In this document: piece after piece, positions 10,857 through 19,566 of the stretch
Layout: each line of letters begins with the position of its first letter
How positions within the stretch are numbered: position 1 is the stretch's first letter
Source of the DNA: Xanthobacteraceae bacterium
Lineage (GTDB): Bacteria; Pseudomonadota; Alphaproteobacteria; Rhizobiales; Xanthobacteraceae
DNA length: 64,000 nt
Direction: 5' to 3'
Assembly (NCBI GenBank): GCA_019454205.1
Contig: CP075369.1
Coordinates: 1,674,001 to 1,738,000 of the forward strand
Program-made: the position numbers and the translations under genes
Notes under the pieces: model-generated
Told to the model about the DNA's origin: nothing
What the model saw: the letters and a program-made list of their open reading frames with translations, nothing else
Database searches by the model: none

Positions 10857-11195
10857 TTACTTGAAGGTCGGGACCTTCGTGAAGACGCCTTCGTACGGCT
10901 TGTAGGCTTCCTTGGCGAAGTCGCTGTAGAGTTCGCCGATCTTGGTCGCGTTCGCGACGAAACCTTCATAGGCGTTCTTGAAATAAGCAGTCTGCACTTC
11001 GATCGCCTTGTCGAGCGACTTGGCACCGAACAGCTTCTCGAGGGCGGCCGAGCCTTCCTCGAACGACTTCTTGGAATAGTCAGCCACTTCGACCGCAATC
11101 GCCTGCGCGCTCTTCTGCGCGGCGGCAAAGCTCTTCATGGCGATTTCGGCGTTGTCTTTGCCGAGCTTCTGAAACTCTTCGAACTTCTCGATCAT
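10857..11195 (-). CDS. phasin family protein
   Basis: A 112-residue amphipathic helical protein with the Phasin_2-type pattern (MIEKFEEFQKLGKDNAE..., then AAQKSAQAIAVEVADYSKKS and KIGELYSDFAKEAYKP). Phasins coat polyhydroxyalkanoate granules. Some alphaproteobacterial members act more widely in carbon storage or stress. I chose ATG 11195 because GAGG lies six bases upstream and MIEKFE is the family N-terminus; ATG 11207 has no such signal. The gene stands alone, with a strong promoter carrying two palindromes upstream, which suggests repression by a PhaR-like regulator. No pha synthase genes are in the window. Confidence 0.9.
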   Translation of the reverse strand: MIEKFEEFQKLGKDNAEIAMKSFAAAQKSAQAIAVEVADYSKKSFEEGSAALEKLFGAKSLDKAIEVQTAYFKNAYEGFVANATKIGELYSDFAKEAYKPYEGVFTKVPTFK

Positions 11196-11276
11196 GGTAA
11201 TCCTCATCCCGCGCCGCTGGGCGCATCCGTTTCCTAGACTGCTGAAAGCGATGCATTCGCGCGTTCGCTAATTGGC

Positions 11277-11325
11277 TATTTAGTGCACTGCACAATAAAG
11301 TCAACGACTTTTTTGCATTGCAAAA
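11277..11325 (-). promoter_or_regulatory. phasin promoter with two palindromic operators
   Basis: On the minus strand TTGACT (-35, 11299-11304) and TAAATA (-10, 11277-11282) are separated by 16 bp. GTGCA-C-TGCAC (11283-11293) fills the spacer. TTTTGCA-T-TGCAAAA (11311-11325) lies just upstream of -35. The two palindrome centres are exactly 30 bp apart (about three helical turns). TGC-N3-GCA resembles the TGC-rich sites bound by PhaR, the repressor of phasin genes; the assignment to PhaR is inference. Confidence 0.7.
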
Positions 11326-11519
11326 TAACGAGACAAATCAATCAGATTGCCGTGAGCAGGCCTGAAAAACGGCCCATTCTCAGGGTCAGAAGGCCTGGTT
11401 TTACCCTTTTCTAAGGCCCTCCCCGTAGTTTTGGCCTTTCCGGCTGGTCCTTTCGGCCCGCCGGTATGGCGCAGCAGCGGGGCTACCGCTGGCGCAAAAT
11501 GAAGGCACGGGACGGGCGT

Positions 11520-13241
11520 ATGAGTTTTGCGTACTGGCGCACCTCGCAGGGGAAGCGGGCCGCCTTGGCAGTCGCCGTAGTGGCGCTGACGACATTCCTC
11601 TTCGCGACCTTCGATGCGGATGCGCGCACGCGTAAACGGCTGCGTACGGCCGGCGGCTGGCAGGCCGGCTTCGCCTCGATCGTGGTAGATGCCAAGACCG
11701 GCAAGGTGCTGGACGAGGAAGACGCCGACGAACTGCGCCACCCTGCCTCGCTCACCAAGATGATGACGCTCTACATGCTGTTCGAGCGTCTCGAACAGGG
11801 CAAGCTGACGCTCCGCTCGCGCCTGAAAGTTTCCGAACACGCTTCCGATCAGCCGCCGTCCAAACTGAACGTGCAGGAAGGCGACACCATCGACGTCGAA
11901 AGCGCGATCAAGGCGCTGGTGACCCGTTCCGCGAACGACGTTGCTGTTGTTATTGCAGAAGCGATTGCCGAAGACGAAGAAGCCTTCGCCGCGCTGATGA
12001 CCAAGAAAGCGCGCGCGCTCGGCATGACCAAGACCACCTTCATGAATGCGTCGGGCCTGCCCCATCGCGAGCAAGTGACCAGCGCGCGCGACATGGCCAC
12101 CCTCGGCCGCGCGTTGCACGACCGCTTCCCGCGCTATTACCACTTCTTTTCGACCACCAGTTTCGTCTGGCGCGGGCGCGTGATCATGAATCACAACCGC
12201 CTGCTCGGGCGCGTGCAGGGCGTGGACGGCATCAAGACCGGCTACACCAACGCTTCCGGATTTAATCTTGTCACCAGCGTGCGCACGAAGAACCGTCACG
12301 TCGTCGCGGTGGTCCTCGGCGGCCGGACCGGCGCGCAGCGCGACCAGCACATGCGCGAACTGATCGTCGATTATCTCGACGACGCCTCTCCCGGAAAGCG
12401 CACCGCGCCGCTCGTCGTGGAGGCACCGGAACCGAAGCCGGTGCAGGTCGCGCAGCGCAAGCAACAACAGCAGCCGCAACAGCCGCAGCGCACTGCGCAG
12501 CGTCCCCAGCAGCCGCAGCAAAACACTGTAGTCGCCGGTTCGAACGATCCGATCCGTCCGGTTCGCGTGAAAACCCAGCAATTCGATGCCAACGGCGAAC
12601 CGAAGAAGCCGCAAGACGTGGTGCAGGCGGGTATTCTGCCCTCGCTGCCGTTCTCGAACTTCAGCCCGTCGCTGGCGATGCCGATGAAAATCACGCCGAG
12701 CACGCCTGAGAATCCGGAAGTCGCTGGCAGCATCAACCAACCGAAGACACAGGTCGCGGTTGCCCAGAACAACGTTCCCGCCGCCGCTGAAAATGACGGC
12801 GAAGGCGATACTGGAGACAACGACACCGCTGAACTCGAACTGGAAGCCAAGGCGCTAAAAGCACTTGAGCAGAACAAGCCGCAGGCCGCGCCTGCGCCTG
12901 CCGATAAACCCGGCAAGAAGGTGAAAGTCGCCTCTGCGAACGCGAACGCAGCGGCAAATGACGACGAGCCGAGTGCAATTCCGGCTGCGGCACGCACCGG
13001 CTGGTCGATCCAGATCGGCGCTTACCCGGACAACGATCAGGCGAAAGAACGCCTCGACGAAGCGAAGTCGAAAGCGACCGCCCTGCTCGCCAAGGCCAGC
13101 CCTTACGTTGAGAAAGTTTCAAGAGGTTCCGCGCATCTTTACCGCGCGCGGTTCGCGGGATTTACGAACGAATATCTGGCGCGCAATGCATGCCGGAAAC
13201 TGCAACGCAGTCAGTTCGACTGCATCGCGGTCAAAAACTAG
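11520..13241 (+). CDS. D-alanyl-D-alanine carboxypeptidase (PBP5/6-like) with C-terminal SPOR domain
   Basis: A serine penicillin-binding protein that trims the terminal D-Ala from peptidoglycan stem peptides. All three active-site motifs are present: S77-L-T-K80, S137-A-N and K239-T-G. The N-terminus is a signal sequence (MSFAYWRTSQGKR then a hydrophobic core to DADA). After the catalytic domain comes a long Pro/Gln- and Ala-rich linker. The C-terminal 80 residues (TGWSIQIGAYPD...) form a SPOR domain, which binds denuded glycan at division septa. The start is uncertain: ATG 11466 and ATG 11499 are also in frame. Septal recruitment is inferred from the SPOR domain. Confidence 0.92.
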   Translation: MSFAYWRTSQGKRAALAVAVVALTTFLFATFDADARTRKRLRTAGGWQAGFASIVVDAKTGKVLDEEDADELRHPASLTKMMTLYMLFERLEQGKLTLRSRLKVSEHASDQPPSKLNVQEGDTIDVESAIKALVTRSANDVAVVIAEAIAEDEEAFAALMTKKARALGMTKTTFMNASGLPHREQVTSARDMATLGRALHDRFPRYYHFFSTTSFVWRGRVIMNHNRLLGRVQGVDGIKTGYTNASGFNLVTSVRTKNRHVVAVVLGGRTGAQRDQHMRELIVDYLDDASPGKRTAPLVVEAPEPKPVQVAQRKQQQQPQQPQRTAQRPQQPQQNTVVAGSNDPIRPVRVKTQQFDANGEPKKPQDVVQAGILPSLPFSNFSPSLAMPMKITPSTPENPEVAGSINQPKTQVAVAQNNVPAAAENDGEGDTGDNDTAELELEAKALKALEQNKPQAAPAPADKPGKKVKVASANANAAANDDEPSAIPAAARTGWSIQIGAYPDNDQAKERLDEAKSKATALLAKASPYVEKVSRGSAHLYRARFAGFTNEYLARNACRKLQRSQFDCIAVKN

Positions 13242-13302
13242 ACCGGAAAAATCCGGCTGAAGGAGGCGTCACTCGAACAAAGCGTAAGTGTTGCGTGGAG
13301 TT

Positions 13303-14010
13303 TTAGTGATGGCGGCGAAGCAGAACATCCTTGGCCTCGTTCACACGGGCCGCGAGGTACGTAGACCCCCCTTGATCGGGGTGGAGTTTCTTCATGAGCG
13401 TGCGGTGCGCCCTGCGGATTTGCGCAGCGTCGGCTCCCGGTTCAAGCCCCAGGATCTGATGCGCCTCTTCTTCGGTCATCGGTCCATGGCGCGGCGGCTC
13501 GGCAGTCCCCGCACCCGCATCTTCCTCGACGTTTTCACGCCAAAGGGGCGTCCTGCGGTCGAGATAAGCTTCGAGTAGCGCGCGGCTTTCCGCGTCGAAC
13601 TCGTCGCGCAGCTTCAAGAGCGCGGCCGGATCGAGGGCGTCCAGCGGCACGCCCTCGAATTGACCTTTCAACACGCGGCCGTGCATCTCGCCGCTGTCGT
13701 GATCCAACTCCATTTCGACGAAGGCGGCGCGCACGCGCGACACCTGCCCTGTCGTGCGTTGCGTGCGTGCGGTCCAGCTTGCCGGCGATGGCAACCAGTT
13801 GAGGAGCGACGCCGCAAAAAATCCGAGCGGCACCGCGAGGTAAAAACGGCCGGTGACGGCGAAGAACGCCGCGAGTAGTAGCGCGCCGATGCCGCCGCCG
13901 GTGCGGAAAACCTTTGCGAGTTTCTTTGGGTCGCTCGCCGCCAGCATCCGCGCACCGAACAGGAACGCAAAAAACGCAGCAAGACCGATGAGTAGCGCGG
14001 GGATTCCCAT
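13303..14010 (-). CDS. membrane-anchored J-domain (DnaJ-like) protein
   Basis: A 235-residue protein with two or three hydrophobic segments in the first 80 residues and a C-terminal J domain (QILGLEPGADAAQIRRAHR). The J domain contains the essential HPD motif (KKLHPDQGG), which stimulates DnaK ATPase. The layout resembles membrane-tethered DjlA/Tim14-like co-chaperones. ATG 14010 overlaps the stop of the upstream vWA gene by one base (TGATG), so translation is coupled. The frame is open further upstream, but the coupling fixes the start. Client proteins are unknown. Confidence 0.85.
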   Translation of the reverse strand: MGIPALLIGLAAFFAFLFGARMLAASDPKKLAKVFRTGGGIGALLLAAFFAVTGRFYLAVPLGFFAASLLNWLPSPASWTARTQRTTGQVSRVRAAFVEMELDHDSGEMHGRVLKGQFEGVPLDALDPAALLKLRDEFDAESRALLEAYLDRRTPLWRENVEEDAGAGTAEPPRHGPMTEEEAHQILGLEPGADAAQIRRAHRTLMKKLHPDQGGSTYLAARVNEAKDVLLRRHH

Positions 14011-14738
14011 CAGCGCATCTGCTCGATCAGTCTGACCGCGCCGCGCCCGCCACGTTTCGAAAGATCGCTGAGCGCCCTGTGCCCGCCCGCGGCGTAGGCT
14101 GCCGCTGCGCGCAGCAGTTCTTTCAGTTGCGATGCCGCACCCGCATCGAACGGGCACCACGCGCCTTTGGTAAGCCGCGCGATTTCACGAAATGCGTTCT
14201 CCGCAACCGGATCGCCGCCTTCCTGAAACATGAAAGCCGGGATGCCGAGTAGGCCGAGTTCTCCAGCCGCCGCGCAGAGATCGTCTACGGCCTCCTCCAT
14301 CGCATCACCAACATAAACTAACGCATCGACTTTCGCGGTTTTGCTTTCCGCGCGCACATGCTCCAGCACGCGGCCGATCTGGGTATGGCCGCCCTGACAG
14401 GAAATGCTCGCCATGACTTCGCCGAGACGCTTTGCGTCCGAGGTCCAGCGCGAGGCGCGGCATTCGCGAAGCCCGCGAAAATAGATCAGTTGTACGTCGA
14501 GGCCCCCGGCGGCCCCGGCCTCCTCGAACATCTCCGCTTGCAGCTTGCAGGCGAGGTCCCAGGTCGGCTGCCGGCTCATGGTGGCGTCCAGCGCAAAGGC
14601 GAGCCGCCCGCGCTTGCCGTCGCTACGCGGTCCAAGCGTCCGCGCCTTCGCCAGAAAGGCGTCGATCTCGCCTTTCTGCGAGGTTTGCAGCGATTCTCCC
14701 GCGCGCGTAGCGGGGGTCTTGTCGCGCGTATTGGCCAT
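14010..14738 (-). CDS. vWA-like domain protein coupled to a J-domain protein
   Basis: A 242-residue soluble protein with no signal peptide. A Rossmann/vWA-like pattern is visible: LAFALDATMSRQ (a DxTxS-like strand end), ADALVYVGDAMEEAVDD and GIPAFMFQEGGDP. The metal site is only partly conventional (D-A-T-M-S). It precedes the J-domain gene with a one-base TGATG overlap and follows the mipZ-like gene after 87 bp on the same strand, so the three may form an operon. The function is unknown. A chaperone-linked substrate-recognition role is possible but unsupported. Confidence 0.72.
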   Translation of the reverse strand: MANTRDKTPATRAGESLQTSQKGEIDAFLAKARTLGPRSDGKRGRLAFALDATMSRQPTWDLACKLQAEMFEEAGAAGGLDVQLIYFRGLRECRASRWTSDAKRLGEVMASISCQGGHTQIGRVLEHVRAESKTAKVDALVYVGDAMEEAVDDLCAAAGELGLLGIPAFMFQEGGDPVAENAFREIARLTKGAWCPFDAGAASQLKELLRAAAAYAAGGHRALSDLSKRGGRGAVRLIEQMR

Positions 14739-14825
14739 AAGCGGCTGTTTCCGCGCTGCTTCGCGCGGCCCTTCCGCTCCTAGATTGTGGTTTTTGGCCG
14801 CGAGCGCAACCCGCGTACGGACGCA

Positions 14826-15773
14826 CTATTCCCAGAACAGGTCCGCCCCGTCGAGCGGCTCTTTTGCCGCGCGGAACCACTCGGCGCGCGCATTCGTGCG
14901 GCGGCGGCCGCGCTCGTCGATCGGCAGCTTCAGCATTTCCAGCAACGCGCGGACTTCATGGCGCGCCGCCAGATGGGACATGTTCGGTTTCGCACCCAGC
15001 GTCTGCTCGTCCAGCGTATCGAGCGCGGTGAGGCCGCGCGGAAACAACTCGCGATACACCACGCGCTCGCTTAGGCCCTCCGCGACCCGGAAATTGAGAC
15101 GCTTGGAAAGATCGCCGATGCCTTCGACGAAGTTGCGGCTGTTACGCGTGTCGAGTTGGCCGACACGGTTGCGCATCACGATCCAGTCGCTCTCGCCTTC
15201 TTCCACCAGCCGCCGCTGCCTGCGCGCCTCGCGCACCAGCGAACCGTAATGACTGGTGCCGGTGACTTCGTAACTTTCCGGGTCGATGCGGCCGAGCACA
15301 TCGAAATCGACGAAAGAGTCGTTGAGCGGCGTAATCAGCGTGTCCGCCATCGCATGTGCAAGGCGCATGAGATAACTGTCGGAGCCGGGCGTATCGATCA
15401 CGATGAAATCGTGCGCCGGTTCGACCGCGTTGATCGCATGCGCGAACGCGGCGAACTCGGCGGCTTCGTTGTCGTCCACGCTGCGCCCGTCCGCGCGCGC
15501 CACCGAATGGACTTCAGGCAGTTCGAGAACAAGGCCGCACCTGCGCGCCCACTGGCGGCGGTTCGAAATATAGCGGCTCAAACTCTGCTGGCGGCTGTCG
15601 ATGTCGATGGCGGCGACCTTCTGGCCCGCCTTGAGCAGCGCGACGACGACGTGCATCGCGGTCGTGGTCTTGCCGGAGCCGCCCTTTTCGTTGGCAAGCA
15701 CGATGACGTGCGCCGTCTTCGCCGCTCCCGGCGTGGCGCCCATCGCCCCGAATATCGGACTCTCGATACGCAT
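14826..15773 (-). CDS. mipZ: MipZ-like ParA-family division-plane positioning ATPase
   Basis: A 315-residue deviant-Walker P-loop ATPase. It has NEKGGSGKTTTAMH (P-loop at residues 30-37), DIDSRQQSLSRYISNRR and FIVIDTPGSDSYLMRLAH. The DxDxRQ and RYxxNR pattern is that of MipZ rather than of plasmid ParA. MipZ forms polar gradients with ParB and blocks FtsZ assembly away from midcell, which suits an alphaproteobacterium lacking MinCDE. Start candidates are ATG 15773 (chosen) and ATG 15743, neither with a strong ribosome site. It is divergent from panC. Confidence 0.88.
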   Translation of the reverse strand: MRIESPIFGAMGATPGAAKTAHVIVLANEKGGSGKTTTAMHVVVALLKAGQKVAAIDIDSRQQSLSRYISNRRQWARRCGLVLELPEVHSVARADGRSVDDNEAAEFAAFAHAINAVEPAHDFIVIDTPGSDSYLMRLAHAMADTLITPLNDSFVDFDVLGRIDPESYEVTGTSHYGSLVREARRQRRLVEEGESDWIVMRNRVGQLDTRNSRNFVEGIGDLSKRLNFRVAEGLSERVVYRELFPRGLTALDTLDEQTLGAKPNMSHLAARHEVRALLEMLKLPIDERGRRRTNARAEWFRAAKEPLDGADLFWE

Positions 15774-15965
15774 AGGCCGCGCTGCCCCGTCAGCGTACGA
15801 CCGCATCCGTTTGCAGTTTGCGAAACGGGAACGCGCAGGGTCAAGGGAGAGCATGGCCGATAACGCAAATGTTTTCCGGATGTGGCCCCGCTGCCGCCCG
15901 CGCGTGGCGCGCGGACAGGCATTTTGCTAGCCTTGTACGCACCGTCCCGTCCCAGAGTTGTACGA

Positions 15966-16832
15966 ATGGCCAAGAGCGTCCGCAGCAAGCGTCCCCGCGT
16001 GGTGAAGACCGTGAAAGCCCTGCGGGAGGTAGTGGCGGAGTGGCGCAAGCGCCGTGCGGCCGTCGCGATGGTGCCGACCATGGGCGCGTTGCACAGCGGT
16101 CATATTTCGCTGGTCGATACGGCGAAGAAGCACGCGAAGAAGATCGTCGCCTCGATTTTCGTGAACCCTACCCAGTTCGGCCCGAATGAGGACTACACGC
16201 GCTATCCCCGTACCTTCGATGCCGATCTCGACAAGCTGGGTGAAGCAGGCGCGGACATCGTCTTCGCGCCGGACGTGAAGGAAATGTACCCGGAAGGCTT
16301 CTCGACCAAACTCGCGCCGGAAGGCGCGGCTTCGGTCGGTCTCGACGACAAATTCCGCCCCGGCCATTTCGAGGGTGTCGCCACTGTCGTTGCGAAGTTG
16401 CTCATCGTCTGCGGGCCGGATGTCGCGATCTTCGGCGAGAAGGATTACCAGCAGTTGCAGGTCATCAAGGCGCTGGTGCGCGACCTCGGCTTGCCGGTCA
16501 AAATCATCGGAGGCGCGATCGTGCGCGAGAAGGACGGCCTCGCCCTCTCCTCGCGGAATGTCTATCTCTCACCCTCGGAGCGCGCAGCCGCGCCTATTCT
16601 GCATCAAACCCTGAAAGAAGCCGCGCGTGCGATCTCACGTGGCGAAATGCTCGAACCCGTGCTCAGTAAAGCGCGCACGAAAATCGCCGCCGCAGGTTTC
16701 AAGCTCGATTATTTCGAGGCGCGCGATGCAGCCACGCTACTTCCGCCCCAGCCCGGACAAAAAACCAAGCTCCGCCTGCTGGTCGCAGGGAAGCTCGGCA
16801 AGACGCGGCTGATCGACAACGTCGGCGTCTGA
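15966..16832 (+). CDS. panC: pantoate-beta-alanine ligase (pantothenate synthetase)
   Basis: PanC joins pantoate and beta-alanine with ATP to make pantothenate for CoA synthesis. The protein has 288 residues. It shows the MVPTMGALHSGHISL block (HIGH-like H43 and H46), FVNPTQFGPNEDYTRYPRT, GEKDYQQLQV and the KMSKS-like LALSSRNVYLS. A lysine/arginine-rich N-terminal extension of about 12 residues precedes the usual start. ATG 15966 is chosen; the frame is open upstream. panB is not in the window. Confidence 0.96.
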   Translation: MAKSVRSKRPRVVKTVKALREVVAEWRKRRAAVAMVPTMGALHSGHISLVDTAKKHAKKIVASIFVNPTQFGPNEDYTRYPRTFDADLDKLGEAGADIVFAPDVKEMYPEGFSTKLAPEGAASVGLDDKFRPGHFEGVATVVAKLLIVCGPDVAIFGEKDYQQLQVIKALVRDLGLPVKIIGGAIVREKDGLALSSRNVYLSPSERAAAPILHQTLKEAARAISRGEMLEPVLSKARTKIAAAGFKLDYFEARDAATLLPPQPGQKTKLRLLVAGKLGKTRLIDNVGV

Positions 16833-17042
16833 TTACTGCGTTGGTGTCCCCGCGCTGAAGAAGCCGAGATAGATCGCGGCGAATGCGATCACGACCAGCG
16901 CGATGCCTACGACCAGCACCGTGCCCATGTTGCCCTTGTTCTCCGCCGCCCGTGCCTTGTTGGTCGGTAGCGTAACCGGATCGGGCATATCGGCGACATT
17001 CTTGCCGGGGTCTTCGTAGTCGGCGCTTGCACGTTGAGCCAT
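16833..17042 (-). CDS. small single-pass membrane protein, unknown function
   Basis: A 69-residue protein: a hydrophilic N-terminus (MAQRASADYEDPGKN) and one C-terminal transmembrane helix (VLVVGIALVVIAFAAIYLGFF). ATG 17042 has GGAG six bases upstream, which decides it over ATG 17054. The stop abuts the panC stop on the other strand with no gap. It may be transcribed with DUF1489 and mccA upstream on the same strand. I do not recognise the family. Confidence 0.7.
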   Translation of the reverse strand: MAQRASADYEDPGKNVADMPDPVTLPTNKARAAENKGNMGTVLVVGIALVVIAFAAIYLGFFSAGTPTQ

Positions 17043-17097
17043 GTCGAACTCCATTCCTGTCCGTCACGACAACACGCAACTGTCAGCTTGGTTTCGT

Positions 17098-17535
17098 CTA
17101 GAGCAGGCCGAGTTCGCGCAACTGACGGCGCATTTCCTCGGGCAGTTCGGCGGCGCCCTTCTGGCCTTTTTTCAAATCAGCCGGTGCTTCCTCGTCCTTG
17201 AGATAGCGCCAGCCCTGAAACGGGCGATGCGGACGCGGCATCACCGGGATCAGCTTCGGTTCCATCACGATCCGGCAGCGCTTGGTGCCTTCCTTATCGG
17301 TCGTCGTGCGCAAATCGAGGATGCGCTGGCGGCACGACACCATGCCCTTGATGACCCAATACAGCGAACCACCGTCCAGCACGTCCTCGCCACGCGAAGG
17401 CATCATGCGCGTGACGTGGATGTGTTCGAGCGCTTCTTTCTTCTTTTTCTTTTGCGCCATGCGCTCCGCGATCCATTCGTCGAGTTCGCGAATGGAATCG
17501 ACGCCCACGCATAGCTTGATGAGATGCAGCGCCAC
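17098..17535 (-). CDS. DUF1489 family protein
   Basis: A 145-residue protein with the DUF1489 N-terminus MALHLIKLCVGVDSIREL and the conserved HVTRMMPSRGEDVLDGGS and YWVIKG blocks. The family is confined to Alphaproteobacteria and has no known function. A run of five lysines (29-33) sits after the first helix. The start is GTG 17535, two bases after the mccA stop codon, so it is almost certainly co-translated with mccA. Confidence 0.88.
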   Translation of the reverse strand: MALHLIKLCVGVDSIRELDEWIAERMAQKKKKKEALEHIHVTRMMPSRGEDVLDGGSLYWVIKGMVSCRQRILDLRTTTDKEGTKRCRIVMEPKLIPVMPRPHRPFQGWRYLKDEEAPADLKKGQKGAAELPEEMRRQLRELGLL

Positions 17536-17539
17536 GCGC

Positions 17540-19504
17540 TTACTTCGCGGGCTGTTTCGCCGTCGCGGGCGCGATCACGACCAGCGTCGCATTCTCGCTG
17601 ACCTGATCGCCGGCCGCGACCGCGAGTTCGGCGACTTTTCCTGCAAACGGCGCGGTCAGCGCATGTTCCATCTTCATCGCTTCCAGCACCATGAGGCGCT
17701 GGCCAGCCTCGACCGTATCGCCTTTCGCGACCGAAACCAGCAGCACTTTCCCGTGCATCGGCGCGGTGATGGTGCCGTCGCCGGCACTCTTCGCAAAGGA
17801 AATGTCGCGCTCGTCCGCGAGACGAACCGAAGTCTGTTGTCCATTGCGAAGTGCGATCAGCGCCCCGCCCGCTTCCACCAGTTCGCTCGGCGCGGCGACA
17901 TGACCATTCACCTTCGCGTCCACACCGACTTGCGTGAAGCGCACGCTCGCCTTCTGCCGCACGCCGTTGACGATCACCGGCACCGGAATCTCGCCCGGCG
18001 CACCGAAACTGTCCGCTACCGACCAGGGCGAATTGTCCCTGAACCGCTCATGCTGACGCGCGCGCTCGCGCTGCATCCATTCTTCCAGCGCGAAAGCGGC
18101 CGCTGCGAAATCCGGCTCGGCGGTCTTCGTCAATGCATCCAGATTGCGCTCGATATAGCCGGTGTCGGTCGTACCCGCGCGCATCGCTTCCGAATTACCG
18201 AGCGCGCGCAGGAACTCGATATTGGTTCGCGGCCCGGAAACGATGGTGTTGCCGAGCGCCGCCACCAGCCGGTCGAACGCCTCGTCGCGCGTCGGTGCAT
18301 GCGCGATCAGTTTCGCGATCATCGGATCGTAATACGGCGTGACTTCGCCGTCTTCCGCAACACCGCTGTCGACGCGAATGCCGTTGCCGGTGGGGAAACG
18401 CAGCGCGGTCAGCTTGCCGGTCGATGGCAGGAAGCCGCGCGAGGCGTCTTCCGCATAGATGCGCGCTTCCACCGCGTGACCGTAGAGTCGGATTTTTTCC
18501 TGCGGCAGCGGCAGCTTTTCTCCCGCTGCGACCAGAAACTGCCACTGCACCAGGTCGATGTTGGTGATGAGTTCGCTCACCGGATGCTCGACCTGCAACC
18601 GCGTGTTCATCTCCAGAAACCAGATTGCGTCCGCGCGAAGTCCTTGCGACCCGTCCGCGAGAAACTCGACCGTCCCCGCCCCGCTGTAATTCACTGCACG
18701 CGCCGCCTCGATCGCGGCCTTCGTGACATGCTCGCGCACTTCCGCGCTCATGCCGGGTGCAGGCGCTTCCTCGATCACTTTCTGGTGGCGGCGCTGCGCC
18801 GAGCAGTCGCGCTCGTAGAAGTGGACGTAGTTGCCATGATCATCGCCGAACACCTGCACTTCGATATGGCGCGGGCTGGCGACATATTTCTCGATCAGCA
18901 CATCGGGATTGCCGAACGCGGCTTCCGCTTCGCGTTTCGCAGCGTCCAGCGCCGCTTCGAAGTCGATCTGCTTGTCGACGCGGCGCATGCCTTTGCCGCC
19001 GCCGCCCGCAGCCGCCTTGATCAGCACCGGGTACCCGGTCTCGTAAGCCTTGCGCTTGAGGAAGTCCGGTTCCTGCCGCTCGCCGTGATAGCCGGGCAGC
19101 ACAGGGACCCCGGCCTTGGTCATCAGCGCTTTTGCTTCGCCCTTGAGGCCCATCGCGCGGATCGCAGCGGGCGGCGGTCCGACGAATACGATATTCGCGG
19201 CTGCGCAGGCTTCCGCAAACTCCGCGCGTTCCGAGAGAAAGCCATAGCCGGGGTGGATGCACTCGGCTCCGGTCTGCTTCGCCGCAGCGATGATCTTATC
19301 GATGACGAGATAGCTCTCTCGCGCGGGCGCGGGTCCGATATGCACCGCTTCGTCGGCGAGCCGTACATGCGGAGCATTGCGGTCCGCGTCGGAATAGACC
19401 GCGATAGTGCGCATGCCCATCGCTTTCGCGGTGCGCATGACGCGACACGCGATTTCACCGCGATTTGCGACAAGTACGGATTTGAGCGGACGGCTGGCGT
19501 TCAT
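17540..19504 (-). CDS. mccA: 3-methylcrotonyl-CoA carboxylase biotin-containing alpha subunit
   Basis: A 654-residue acyl-CoA carboxylase alpha subunit: biotin carboxylase N-terminal block (SVLVANRGEIACRVMRTA), ATP-grasp loop KAAAGGGGKGMR, RHIEVQVFGD, FLEMNTRLQVEHPVSE, and a C-terminal biotinyl domain with VLEAMKMEH (biotinylated lysine near residue 611). The segment FVGPPPAAIRAMGLKGEAKA followed by PVLPGYHG resembles MccA of leucine degradation more than PccA; subfamily assignment by eye is probable, not certain. mccB is 8.5 kb away in this window rather than adjacent. DUF1489 follows after 4 bp. Confidence 0.88.
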   Translation of the reverse strand: MNASRPLKSVLVANRGEIACRVMRTAKAMGMRTIAVYSDADRNAPHVRLADEAVHIGPAPARESYLVIDKIIAAAKQTGAECIHPGYGFLSERAEFAEACAAANIVFVGPPPAAIRAMGLKGEAKALMTKAGVPVLPGYHGERQEPDFLKRKAYETGYPVLIKAAAGGGGKGMRRVDKQIDFEAALDAAKREAEAAFGNPDVLIEKYVASPRHIEVQVFGDDHGNYVHFYERDCSAQRRHQKVIEEAPAPGMSAEVREHVTKAAIEAARAVNYSGAGTVEFLADGSQGLRADAIWFLEMNTRLQVEHPVSELITNIDLVQWQFLVAAGEKLPLPQEKIRLYGHAVEARIYAEDASRGFLPSTGKLTALRFPTGNGIRVDSGVAEDGEVTPYYDPMIAKLIAHAPTRDEAFDRLVAALGNTIVSGPRTNIEFLRALGNSEAMRAGTTDTGYIERNLDALTKTAEPDFAAAAFALEEWMQRERARQHERFRDNSPWSVADSFGAPGEIPVPVIVNGVRQKASVRFTQVGVDAKVNGHVAAPSELVEAGGALIALRNGQQTSVRLADERDISFAKSAGDGTITAPMHGKVLLVSVAKGDTVEAGQRLMVLEAMKMEHALTAPFAGKVAELAVAAGDQVSENATLVVIAPATAKQPAK

Positions 19505-19566
19505 TTTGGCGCAATACTAGCCACGCCCGCGCCCTGCGCCAGCCTTGACACGACAATCCGGAAAGA

